NCBI GenBank assembly: GCA_036271855.1
Contig: DATAZV010000101.1
Location: 1 to 5,150, forward strand
Direction: 5' to 3'
Source: JAQGMJ01 sp036271855
GTDB taxonomy: Bacteria; Pseudomonadota; Gammaproteobacteria; Burkholderiales; JAEUOS01
DNA: 5,150 nucleotides
Shown: positions 1-4,905 of the stretch, piece by piece
Layout: every line of letters starts with the position of its first letter
Numbering within the stretch: position 1 is the stretch's first letter
Notes under the pieces: model-generated
The model's database searches: none
What the model saw: the letters and a program-made list of their open reading frames with translations, nothing else
Told to the model about the DNA's origin: nothing
Program-made: the position numbers and the translations under genes

Positions 1-920
1 CCTGCTTCGCCGGCTTCCAGTCCAGCCCGCACGTCGAGCAAGCCGACTTCGGCCTGTTGCTCGACGTCGACGTGCCGTGGATTCCCAAATACACCCAGCA
101 GCGCCCCGGCAGCTTCTGGGCACAAGTGGACATCGACGTCAACAAAAGCAACATCCCCATGTGGGGCTTCGCCGCCGAATTGCGCGCCGAAGCCGACAGC
201 GCCCGCGTGCTGGCGCAACTCATCGCCGCCATCAAGCATAAGGCAGACGCCGCCTTCACCGCCCGCGTCAAGACCCGCATGGCCGCCCTGATGGACGAAG
301 CCGCCACCCGCCAGTTGCAGGTCGCCCACGCCGCCACCGAAAAGGGCGTCAAGGGCGCCATCAACCCGCAATACCTGTGCGCCGAAGTCGGCCGCGCGCT
401 CGGCCCCGACGACATCATCGTCAACGAAGGCATCCGCAACATGTTCTCCGTCTTCAACAACGTGCCGCGCACCAAACCCACCACCTCCATCGGCCTGGGC
501 AGCGGCGGCCTGGGCTACTCCGGCGGCACCGCCCTGGGCGCCAAGCTGGCGCGCCCGCACAACACCGTGGTGCAATTCGTCGGCGACGGCGGCTTCTATT
601 TCTCCACCCCCACCTCCGTGCTCGCCGTCTCGCGCCAGTACAAGCTGCCGATTCTCACCGTCATCATGGACAACACCGGCTGGGGCGCGGTCAAGGAATC
701 CACCCTGCGCATGTACCCCGACGGCATCGCCAAGGAAGAAGACGAGTTCGCCGCCGTCCTCGCCCCCGACATGGAATTCTCCAAAATCGCCGAAGCCGCC
801 GGCGCCTACGGCGAAAGCCTCACTGATCCGGAACAGGTGGCCGCGGCAGTGGCACGCTGCCTGGCGGAGGTCAAGGGCGGCAGGAGCGCGGTGTTGCATG
901 CACGAGTGACCAAGCTTTAA
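1..920 (+). CDS. Thiamine-diphosphate-dependent enzyme, acetolactate synthase-like (C-terminal part, 5' truncated)
   Basis: The frame is open from base 3 to the TAA at 918-920 and gives 305 visible residues. The family is usually 550-600 residues, so the N-terminal pyrimidine-binding domain with its catalytic Glu lies outside the window. The visible part starts in the central domain (LLLDVDVPWIPKY near residue 20, then a VDID stretch). It continues into the ThDP pyrophosphate-binding domain, with GSGGLGYSGG and the motif GDGGF at about residue 194, followed 27 residues later by the Asn of MDNTGW; this is the GDG-X(24-27)-N metal/diphosphate motif. Such enzymes decarboxylate or ligate 2-keto acids in the cytoplasm. 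The sequence does not settle the substrate: acetolactate synthase, a benzoylformate-decarboxylase-like enzyme or an uncharacterised IlvB-like protein are all possible. A TTG at 57 could be read as a start, but the frame runs through it with family-like sequence, so it is internal. The gene ends 12 bases before a strong terminator. Confidence 0.9.
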   Translation, partial: CFAGFQSSPHVEQADFGLLLDVDVPWIPKYTQQRPGSFWAQVDIDVNKSNIPMWGFAAELRAEADSARVLAQLIAAIKHKADAAFTARVKTRMAALMDEAATRQLQVAHAATEKGVKGAINPQYLCAEVGRALGPDDIIVNEGIRNMFSVFNNVPRTKPTTSIGLGSGGLGYSGGTALGAKLARPHNTVVQFVGDGGFYFSTPTSVLAVSRQYKLPILTVIMDNTGWGAVKESTLRMYPDGIAKEEDEFAAVLAPDMEFSKIAEAAGAYGESLTDPEQVAAAVARCLAEVKGGRSAVLHARVTKL

Positions 921-932
921 AACCGTCAGCCA

Positions 933-967
933 AAATAAAAACGGGCGCCTGGCGCCTGTTTTTATTT
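933..967. terminator. Bidirectional intrinsic terminator between convergent genes
   Basis: Bases 933-949 and 951-967 are inverted repeats of 17 bp centred on base 950. Sixteen pairs are Watson-Crick and one is a G-T pair (943/957). The core GGCGCC arms carry an A-rich tract on the left and a T-rich tract on the right, so either strand's transcript ends in a GC hairpin followed by a U-run. It lies 12 bases after the stop of the ThDP enzyme and 13 bases after the stop of the reverse-strand dehydrogenase, as expected for a shared terminator. Confidence 0.9.
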
Positions 968-980
968 CATCCTGCCATTC

Positions 981-2237
981 TCATGCGTGCTTGATCATCG
1001 CCGGCACGATCGCCGCCGTATTCACCGCGCCCATCTGCTGCATCACGCCCGAATACTCCTCGCGCAGGATCTGCAGCACCCGCTCGACGCCGGGTTGCCC
1101 GAACGCACCCAGCCCCCACAGGTAGGGCCGGCCGATGCAAATCGCCGAAGCCCCCAGCGCCATCGCCTTGAACACGTCGGTGCCGCGGCGCACGCCGCTG
1201 TCGAACAGAATCGGCATCTTGCCCTTGAGCACCTTCGCCACTTCGGGCAGCGCGTCGATGGCCCCGCGCCCGCTGTCTTCCGCCCGCCCGCCGTGGTTGG
1301 AAACATGCACGCCATCCACGCCATACTTCAGGCATAGCTGCGCGTCTTCCTCGGTGACGATGCCCTTGAGCACCAGCTTCATCTTGGTCACTTCGCGCAT
1401 CTTCTTGATGAAGTCCCAGGTCAGGTTGGCTGACTGCATGCTCTTCACGCCGGAGAGGTCGATGCCGTCGTAGTTCGGCCGATCGCGCGCCGCGCCGATG
1501 CCGGCGGTGTGGCAGCTCGCGCATACCCGCGTGTCGAGCCGGCGCAGGCGCTGGAAGGTTTCCTGGTTGCGCCCGCCGTTGCGGTCCACCGTGATTTCCA
1601 TCACCGGCACGCCCGCCTTTTCCATCCGCCGCGCCACCTGCGCGGCGACGTCGAAACTGGAAGTCGCATAAAGCTGGAACCACACCTCGCCACCGCGCGC
1701 CGCCACCACCTCCTCGATCGGCAAAGCCCCCGCGCCGGAGAGAATGTTCAGGTGCCCGCCGGCCTTGCAGGCGCGCGCCACCGCCACCTCGCCCTCCGGG
1801 TCATACGCCTTGTTGCCGCCGGTGGGCGCGATGATGATCGGCGTATTCCACCGGGTGCCGAACAGCGTCACCGACATGTCCACGCGGCTCACGTCACGCA
1901 GGCGCCGCGGCCGCAACTGCCAGTGCTCGAAGGCCGTGCGGTTCGCCCGCAGCGTCACCTCATCGTCAATGCCCGAAGCCATGTAGCCGAAGTGCGCCGG
2001 CGGCACCTTTTGCCGCGCCACCGCCTCGAAGTCGAACACGTTGATCGCATCCTTCGGCGTCTTGATCATCTCGGTATCGGGCGTGGTCGCCCAGATCATC
2101 GGGTCCGCGCGCTTCAACGAATCCTGGGCGAACAGATCGCTCGCTCCGGGCGCCGCCAGCAGCGGGCTGGCGGCCAGCCATTTGAGAAATTGACGGCGAT
2201 GCTGTTCCTGGCTCGCCTGTTTTTTGTCTGCCGACAT
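981..2237 (-). CDS. FMN-dependent alpha-hydroxy-acid dehydrogenase with Tat-type signal and CXXCH haem motif
   Basis: This 418-residue protein of the glycolate oxidase/L-lactate dehydrogenase/mandelate dehydrogenase family oxidises an L-2-hydroxy acid to the 2-keto acid using FMN. Active-site residues align with those known in the family: Tyr85 (YMASGIDDE), Tyr190 (WFQLY), Asp218 (TVD), Lys291 (LKG), and His315 and Arg318 (SNHGGR). The FMN-phosphate region is FDSGVRRGTDVF at 345-356 and GRP at 369-371. The N-terminus has RRQFLK at 14-19 followed by an alanine/leucine-rich segment, which looks like a twin-arginine signal, so export of a folded flavoprotein is likely. Family members are usually 350-400 residues; the extra length is this leader and part of the loop around 225-265. 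That loop contains CASCH at 239-243, a canonical c-type haem attachment motif, with Met267 as a possible sixth ligand. The ATG at 2237 is supported by GGAGG six bases upstream. The substrate is unknown; L-lactate or a related acid is plausible. A shorter cytoplasmic form from an internal start seems unlikely. Confidence 0.93.
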   Translation of the reverse strand: MSADKKQASQEQHRRQFLKWLAASPLLAAPGASDLFAQDSLKRADPMIWATTPDTEMIKTPKDAINVFDFEAVARQKVPPAHFGYMASGIDDEVTLRANRTAFEHWQLRPRRLRDVSRVDMSVTLFGTRWNTPIIIAPTGGNKAYDPEGEVAVARACKAGGHLNILSGAGALPIEEVVAARGGEVWFQLYATSSFDVAAQVARRMEKAGVPVMEITVDRNGGRNQETFQRLRRLDTRVCASCHTAGIGAARDRPNYDGIDLSGVKSMQSANLTWDFIKKMREVTKMKLVLKGIVTEEDAQLCLKYGVDGVHVSNHGGRAEDSGRGAIDALPEVAKVLKGKMPILFDSGVRRGTDVFKAMALGASAICIGRPYLWGLGAFGQPGVERVLQILREEYSGVMQQMGAVNTAAIVPAMIKHA

Positions 2238-2240
2238 GCG

Positions 2241-2265
2241 TCTCCTCCGGTCATTGTTGTTGTTG
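2241..2265 (-). promoter_or_regulatory. Strong ribosome binding site with adjacent (CAA)4 tract in the leader
   Basis: On the reverse strand, GGAGGAGA (2241-2248) lies just before the ATG of the dehydrogenase and fixes its start. Five bases further upstream is CAACAACAACAA (2254-2265). This unstructured A-rich repeat contains AACAACAA, matching the AAnAAnAA pattern bound by Hfq (with Crc) in pseudomonad catabolite repression. The ribosome site is clear. Regulation through the CAA tract is an inference, because Crc is not expected in betaproteobacteria. Confidence 0.55.
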
Positions 2266-2322
2266 CGCGGATGGGAAGTCCGCGCCAGCCCGAAATGCTA
2301 CGCCGATTCTTTACGCGATCCC

Positions 2323-2353
2323 CTTATAGCGGCCATGAAAGCACGCCAGACAA
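2323..2353 (-). promoter_or_regulatory. Candidate promoter for the alpha-hydroxy-acid dehydrogenase
   Basis: On the reverse strand, TATAAG (2323-2328) matches five of six bases of the -10 consensus. TTGTCT (2348-2353) matches four of six of the -35 box, with a 19-base spacer that is longer than ideal. It would give a leader of roughly 80 bases before the ATG at 2237. It was chosen by eye and is weak, and an activator may be needed. Confidence 0.3.
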
Positions 2354-2364
2354 GGCCTGCATGC

Positions 2365-2375
2365 TTGTAGGACAA
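2365..2375. promoter_or_regulatory. Operator-like inverted repeat TTGT-AGG-ACAA
   Basis: A perfect 4-bp inverted repeat with a 3-base centre, in the GT...AC pattern typical of GntR-family (FCD-type) operators, which often control 2-hydroxy-acid and lactate catabolism. A further ACAA half-site lies at 2350-2353, inside the proposed -35 of the dehydrogenase promoter. No regulator gene is visible in the window. The site is short enough to occur by chance. Confidence 0.25.
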
Positions 2376-2442
2376 ATGACGATACCCGCATGGCGCGCTG
2401 CCACATAACCTTGGGTCAAAGCCTATCGCAGGAGCCCCACCC

Positions 2443-2685
2443 ATGATGCACCCCGCCTTTGCCAGCATGCTCGAAAAACTCTCGGCCGCCCACGTTGCCG
2501 CCCATCGCGAATACCTGCAGATCCATGAAGACCTGCTCAAGCGCGTGCACCAGGTCGCCGAAGGCCGGCGCCGCGCCCGGCCGATTTTCAATGAGCTTGA
2601 CGCCTATCGCGCCGCCGGCCTGAGGCTGAAGGATGCGGACGGCGCGCTGCAAAAATTCCTGCGCCAGAACGCCGAACACGTCTAA
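2443..2685 (+). CDS. Hypothetical 80-residue helical protein
   Basis: I do not recognise this protein. It is a soluble 80-residue product without signal peptide or membrane segment. It is rich in Ala, Leu, Glu, Arg and His and probably almost wholly helical: MLEKL through HEDLLKRVHQ (9-38) reads as an amphipathic helix, an RRRAR basic patch lies at 42-46, and a second helix spans about 48-77. Codon use (G or C in most third positions) fits the neighbouring genes and supports real coding. AGGAG at 2430-2434 is eight bases before the first of two adjacent ATGs, so the start at 2443 is preferred over 2446. It is divergent from the dehydrogenase and convergent with the small secreted protein, so it is probably its own transcript. 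I saw no good promoter. A competing reverse-strand frame across the same bases has no ribosome site and is rejected. Confidence 0.7.
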   Translation: MMHPAFASMLEKLSAAHVAAHREYLQIHEDLLKRVHQVAEGRRRARPIFNELDAYRAAGLRLKDADGALQKFLRQNAEHV

Positions 2686-2739
2686 GCCCCGAAGACCGCC
2701 GCCTCCGGGCTGCCCTCTACATCGGCCCACGTAGACACG

Positions 2740-2794
2740 CGTCGACCTCCGTCGACCGGTGGCCGCCTGAGCCGGCGCCGGCGCTGGCGCTGGC
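2740..2794. repeat. Short GC-rich direct and inverted repeats in the convergent gap
   Basis: The 111-base gap between two converging stops holds two perfect copies of CGTCGACC (2740-2747 and 2750-2757; period 10). It also holds a 6-base tandem repeat GGCGCC-GGCGCT-GGCGCT-GGC (2774-2794), which overlaps the 12-bp palindrome GCCGGCGCCGGC (2771-2782). The second block can fold into a very stable hairpin directly after the reverse-strand stop at 2797. No T-run follows on either strand, so it is not a classical intrinsic terminator. It may still slow or end transcription, or protect mRNA ends. Confidence 0.45.
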
Positions 2795-2796
2795 AA

Positions 2797-3141
2797 CTAT
2801 TGATTGCCGCGAATATCGGCGCGCCGCTGCGCGTTCACCCCATTCTCCTGCTGGTTCAGAGTCTTCTGTTCCTGCTTGGTGACATGCCCGCCGTTCTGCG
2901 AAGCCATGCTGCGCTCCTCCTGGCGGATCTGGTGGTCTTCCTTGTGCAACTGCGCCCCCTGCGCCGCCGTCAGCTTGCCGTTGGCCACTTCATTGCGCGT
3001 CTTCGCGTTCTGGTTATTGATGCGCCCGTTCACCTCGGCGCGGCGCGGATGGTTCTTTTGCCACTGCGTTTCGGCAAACGCCGAACTGGAGACGGCAAGC
3101 AACAAGGTGGAAACAAGGGCTGCACTGACGATGGTTTTCAT
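2797..3141 (-). CDS. Small secreted protein with internal repeat, function unknown
   Basis: This 114-residue protein begins with a clear Sec signal peptide: MKT, a hydrophobic core AALVSTLLLAV, and AFA followed by the likely cleavage site after residue 23. The mature part (about 91 residues) is highly polar, rich in Gln, Asn, Arg and Lys, and starts ETQWQKNHPRR. Two units 30 residues apart share a pattern: NGKLTAAQGAQL at 54-65 and GGHVTKQEQKTL at 84-95, each followed by a Gln/Glu-rich helix. It resembles a family of small periplasmic proteins I associate with Burkholderiales; no function is known to me. The ATG at 3141 is chosen over an upstream in-frame start at 3189 because AGGAG sits six bases before it and the signal peptide begins there. 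It lies 188 bases downstream of the diguanylate cyclase gene on the same strand and probably has its own promoter. Confidence 0.88.
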   Translation of the reverse strand: MKTIVSAALVSTLLLAVSSSAFAETQWQKNHPRRAEVNGRINNQNAKTRNEVANGKLTAAQGAQLHKEDHQIRQEERSMASQNGGHVTKQEQKTLNQQENGVNAQRRADIRGNQ

Positions 3142-3228
3142 TTCGCTCTCCTGGGTATCTGGTTGGCCGGGATCATCTCGTCCCTGCAAACCATGCTATT
3201 CCCAGTCATCGCGTTTGTCGCCGCAAGG

Positions 3229-3267
3229 AATGTAAAGCCGTGTTAACCCTGTTACAGCCTGGTAACA
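3229..3267 (-). promoter_or_regulatory. Candidate activator-dependent promoter of the small secreted protein
   Basis: Reading the reverse strand, TGTTACC (from 3267), TGTAACA (from 3256) and GTTAACA (from 3247) form similar heptamers starting 11 and then 9 bases apart. A TACATT (3229-3234; four of six -10 matches) follows. Near-helical spacing of direct repeats over the -35 region is the usual architecture of OmpR/PhoB-type response-regulator promoters. The first two copies also form a perfect inverted repeat, TGTTAC-N6-GTAACA, at 3250-3267. A leader of roughly 80 bases would result. No cognate regulator is in the window, so the family assignment is an inference. Confidence 0.35.
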
Positions 3268-3329
3268 AGTACGTCATCCGGCTCTGGCGGCACGATCTCC
3301 CCAACCCTTCCTTACCCCGCCGAAGAAGG

Positions 3330-4388
3330 TCACCCCTGGGGAGAGCCCTCGGCACGGTTGCGCCCGCCGCGCTTGGCCGCGTACAGCGCCACGTCGGCGC
3401 GCTGCAACAGGCTCTCGGCGCCATCACCCGCGATCACGCTGGTCACCCCGCAACTGATGGTGACGGCGTGGTCGCCGACCAGCGGCGCGCCCGCCACGTG
3501 GCCGCACAACTCGCGCGCCTTGTTCAGCGCCTGCTCGAACCCGGTCTCCAGCATCACCACAATGAACTCCTCGCCGCCCCAGCGCCCCAGCATGTCGACG
3601 TCGCGCAGCCCTTCCATGGCGCGCGCCGCCAGCGCCACCAGCGTCTTGTCGCCCACCGCATGCCCGAAGCGGTCGTTGATGCTCTTGAAATGGTCGATGT
3701 CGATCAGGATGACTGAAAACGCGTGCCCGTAGCGCGCGAACCGCACCAGCTCGGACCCGATGGCTTCCGAAATGCGCCGCCGATTCGCCAGCTTGGTCAG
3801 CTCATCCGTATTCGCCAGGCGCGCCATCTCATCCACCGTCAGCTGCGCCGCCTGCAGGCGGTGCTGATAGCTGGAGAAAAAATACAGCGCCACGATCAGC
3901 ACCGCCGACACCAGGTGCATCTGGATGGTGAAATTGACGTAAGGCCCGTCGATGTTGCCGATGATCGACGGCAGGCTGATCGCCACCAACAGCGCAAAAA
4001 TCCGCAGCGAAAGCCTCATACCCGACTTGTGCCCCGTCAGCGCGAACGCAAAGACATAGACCACGGGTATCCACAAATACAGCGGCTGGATATCGATGCT
4101 CGGTCCATAAGTGGCCGAATACAGGCGCAACGCCATGCACCCGCCGCAAAGTACCGACGCGAACCACAAGCAGGCAAGCTCGACGCTACGCAGGGAAAGC
4201 AGCCTGCCCCAGACAATCACGAACATCGTCGGGTGAAACGCCAGGTTCAGGCCGAAAATCACCCGCAGCACGATGGACGACAGGCCGCGCGACTCCATCA
4301 GCGCCCAGCCGGTAGCGGAACTGACCAGGCTCAAGACCAGAATGGCCATCAGCACCAGGCGTTCAAGGTGGTCAGCCGGCTTTTGCAA
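3330..4388 (-). CDS. Membrane-bound diguanylate cyclase (GGDEF domain)
   Basis: This 352-residue inner-membrane protein condenses two GTP into cyclic di-GMP. The N-terminal half holds about six hydrophobic segments (roughly 12-30, 41-60, 69-90, 104-118, 127-144, 156-173), forming an unnamed membrane sensor. A short linker leads to a GGDEF domain at about 190-345: NTDELTKLANRR (193-204), the metal-binding Asp in LIDIDHFK (228-235), NDRFGHAVGD (238-247), and the active-site GGEEF at 271-275. RDVD at 262-265, five residues before GGEEF, is the RxxD inhibitory I-site, so product feedback is expected. No EAL domain is present. The frame has no ATG at its beginning: TTG at 4388 is the farthest start after an in-frame stop, with no good ribosome site; GTG and ATG codons occur at residues 12 and 14. 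A GTG at 4422 in the next frame encodes MNLDEQTLMDSLAK and would join this frame by loss of one base in an AAAA run at 4381-4384, so the N-terminus is doubtful. Catalytic function is well supported. Confidence 0.92.
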   Translation of the reverse strand: MQKPADHLERLVLMAILVLSLVSSATGWALMESRGLSSIVLRVIFGLNLAFHPTMFVIVWGRLLSLRSVELACLWFASVLCGGCMALRLYSATYGPSIDIQPLYLWIPVVYVFAFALTGHKSGMRLSLRIFALLVAISLPSIIGNIDGPYVNFTIQMHLVSAVLIVALYFFSSYQHRLQAAQLTVDEMARLANTDELTKLANRRRISEAIGSELVRFARYGHAFSVILIDIDHFKSINDRFGHAVGDKTLVALAARAMEGLRDVDMLGRWGGEEFIVVMLETGFEQALNKARELCGHVAGAPLVGDHAVTISCGVTSVIAGDGAESLLQRADVALYAAKRGGRNRAEGSPQG

Positions 4389-4451
4389 GACTATCCATCA
4401 GCGTTTGTTCATCGAGGTTCACCAGGCCATGCCGCAGCCCGCTGACGGATG

Positions 4452-4457
4452 ATCATA
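4452..4457 (-). promoter_or_regulatory. Candidate -10 box for the diguanylate cyclase gene
   Basis: On the reverse strand TATGAT matches five of six bases of the -10 consensus and lies about 30 bases upstream of the GTG at 4422. No convincing -35 sits at the right distance, so it is only a suggestion. It is the most AT-rich spot in the 198-base gap between the divergent cyclase and small membrane protein genes. Confidence 0.25.
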
Positions 4458-4514
4458 TTCGAGAATGGAACAACGCAGGGAGCCGCCCCGACCATTTTCG
4501 GGAGAACGCCGCAC

Positions 4515-4531
4515 TAGCGCAGGTAGCGCTA
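4515..4531. repeat. Tandem TAGCGC motif with palindrome in divergent intergenic region
   Basis: TAGCGC occurs at 4515-4520 and again at 4524-4529, nine bases apart. The second copy extends to the perfect 8-bp palindrome TAGCGCTA (4524-4531). It lies between the divergent cyclase and small membrane protein genes and upstream of the latter's proposed -10. It could be a protein-binding site, but nothing ties it to a known regulator. Confidence 0.25.
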
Positions 4532-4561
4532 ACAGACCACCCAAACGGCAACCCGCCGCCG

Positions 4562-4570
4562 TGCTAAATT
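4562..4570 (+). promoter_or_regulatory. Candidate extended -10 promoter for the small membrane protein
   Basis: TG-C-TAAATT is an extended -10 arrangement with four of six core matches and no recognisable -35. This pattern is compatible with stationary-phase sigma factor use. It lies about 50 bases before the ATG at 4621, giving a leader of roughly 45 bases. Weak, called by eye. Confidence 0.3.
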
Positions 4571-4620
4571 GACGAGCGCAAGCACCCAATGCCCACGTTC
4601 AATCCCGGGAGGAGCGAACC

Positions 4621-4905
4621 ATGACCTTGAGTATCAGCGGCATCATCGTCGCCTTGTTCGCAGGGCTCATCACCTCCATGGTCGCCCGCAGCATCTGCTA
4701 CCCCAACGGCCTGCCCTGGGAAGAGAACATCGCCGTCAAATACCTGGGCGGCACCTACCTCGGCGTCTGCATCTACATCGGCCAGTGCCTGGAAGAGGGA
4801 AGCCTGGATGCGGCCGAGATGATGAAAATAGCGGCCTGCATCGTCGGGCCGATCGTGGTGGGGTTTGGGCTTTACTTCATATTGGCGGCAAGGCATTGGC
4901 CGTGA
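4621..4905 (+). CDS. Small integral membrane protein, function unknown
   Basis: This 94-residue protein was not recognised as a named family. Hydrophobic segments at about 6-24 (ISGIIVALFAGLITSMVA) and 68-89 (ending GFGLYFILAA) are likely membrane helices. The stretch 41-56 (YLGGTYLGVCIYIGQC) may be a third, shorter one. Between them lie polar segments NGLPWEEN and EEGSLDAAE. Four cysteines (26, 50, 56, 73) are notable for so small a protein. The start is firm: GGGAGGAG at 4607-4614 stands six bases before the ATG. Codon use fits the neighbourhood. The gene is divergent from the diguanylate cyclase, which suggests possible co-regulation but no proven link. Its last 29 bases overlap the end of the reverse-strand DUF1772 gene. 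It could be an accessory membrane peptide or a domain of a larger family seen alone here. Confidence 0.8.
   Translation: MTLSISGIIVALFAGLITSMVARSICYPNGLPWEENIAVKYLGGTYLGVCIYIGQCLEEGSLDAAEMMKIAACIVGPIVVGFGLYFILAARHWP

Noticed and set aside
377..826. 149-residue Arg/His-rich frame within the ThDP enzyme
   Set aside because: Out-of-frame shadow of a gene with a clear GDG...N motif.
967..1683. Second reverse-strand frame of 238 residues inside the dehydrogenase gene
   Set aside because: Arg/Gly/Ala-rich out-of-frame translation of the real gene, with no start signal.
2251..2265. TTG repeat considered as a mobile-element or phase-variation tract
   Set aside because: Only four units, lying outside any coding frame. 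Kept only as a leader feature.
1509..2408. 299-residue forward open frame opposite the dehydrogenase
   Set aside because: It is Arg/His/Pro-rich with no family resemblance and lies antisense to a gene with all catalytic motifs. It is a typical GC-rich shadow frame.
2416..2796. 126-residue reverse frame overlapping the 80-residue gene
   Set aside because: It starts with a PAPAPA run coming from the GC-rich repeat block, and its beginning lacks a ribosome site. The forward frame has a good AGGAG and natural composition. Not fully excluded.
2800..3246. Two hydrophobic forward frames opposite the small secreted protein
   Set aside because: Hydrophobicity comes from antisense reading of Gln/Asn/Lys codons. 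The reverse frame has a signal peptide and ribosome site.
3300..3329. Possible hairpin CCTTCTT / AAGGAAGG after the cyclase stop
   Set aside because: The stem is short with a bulge and has no following T-run, so there is not enough to call a terminator.
3723..4445. 240-residue forward open frame opposite the diguanylate cyclase
   Set aside because: It has a Gln/Arg/His-rich low-complexity composition and no ribosome site, and is fully antisense to the cyclase coding region.
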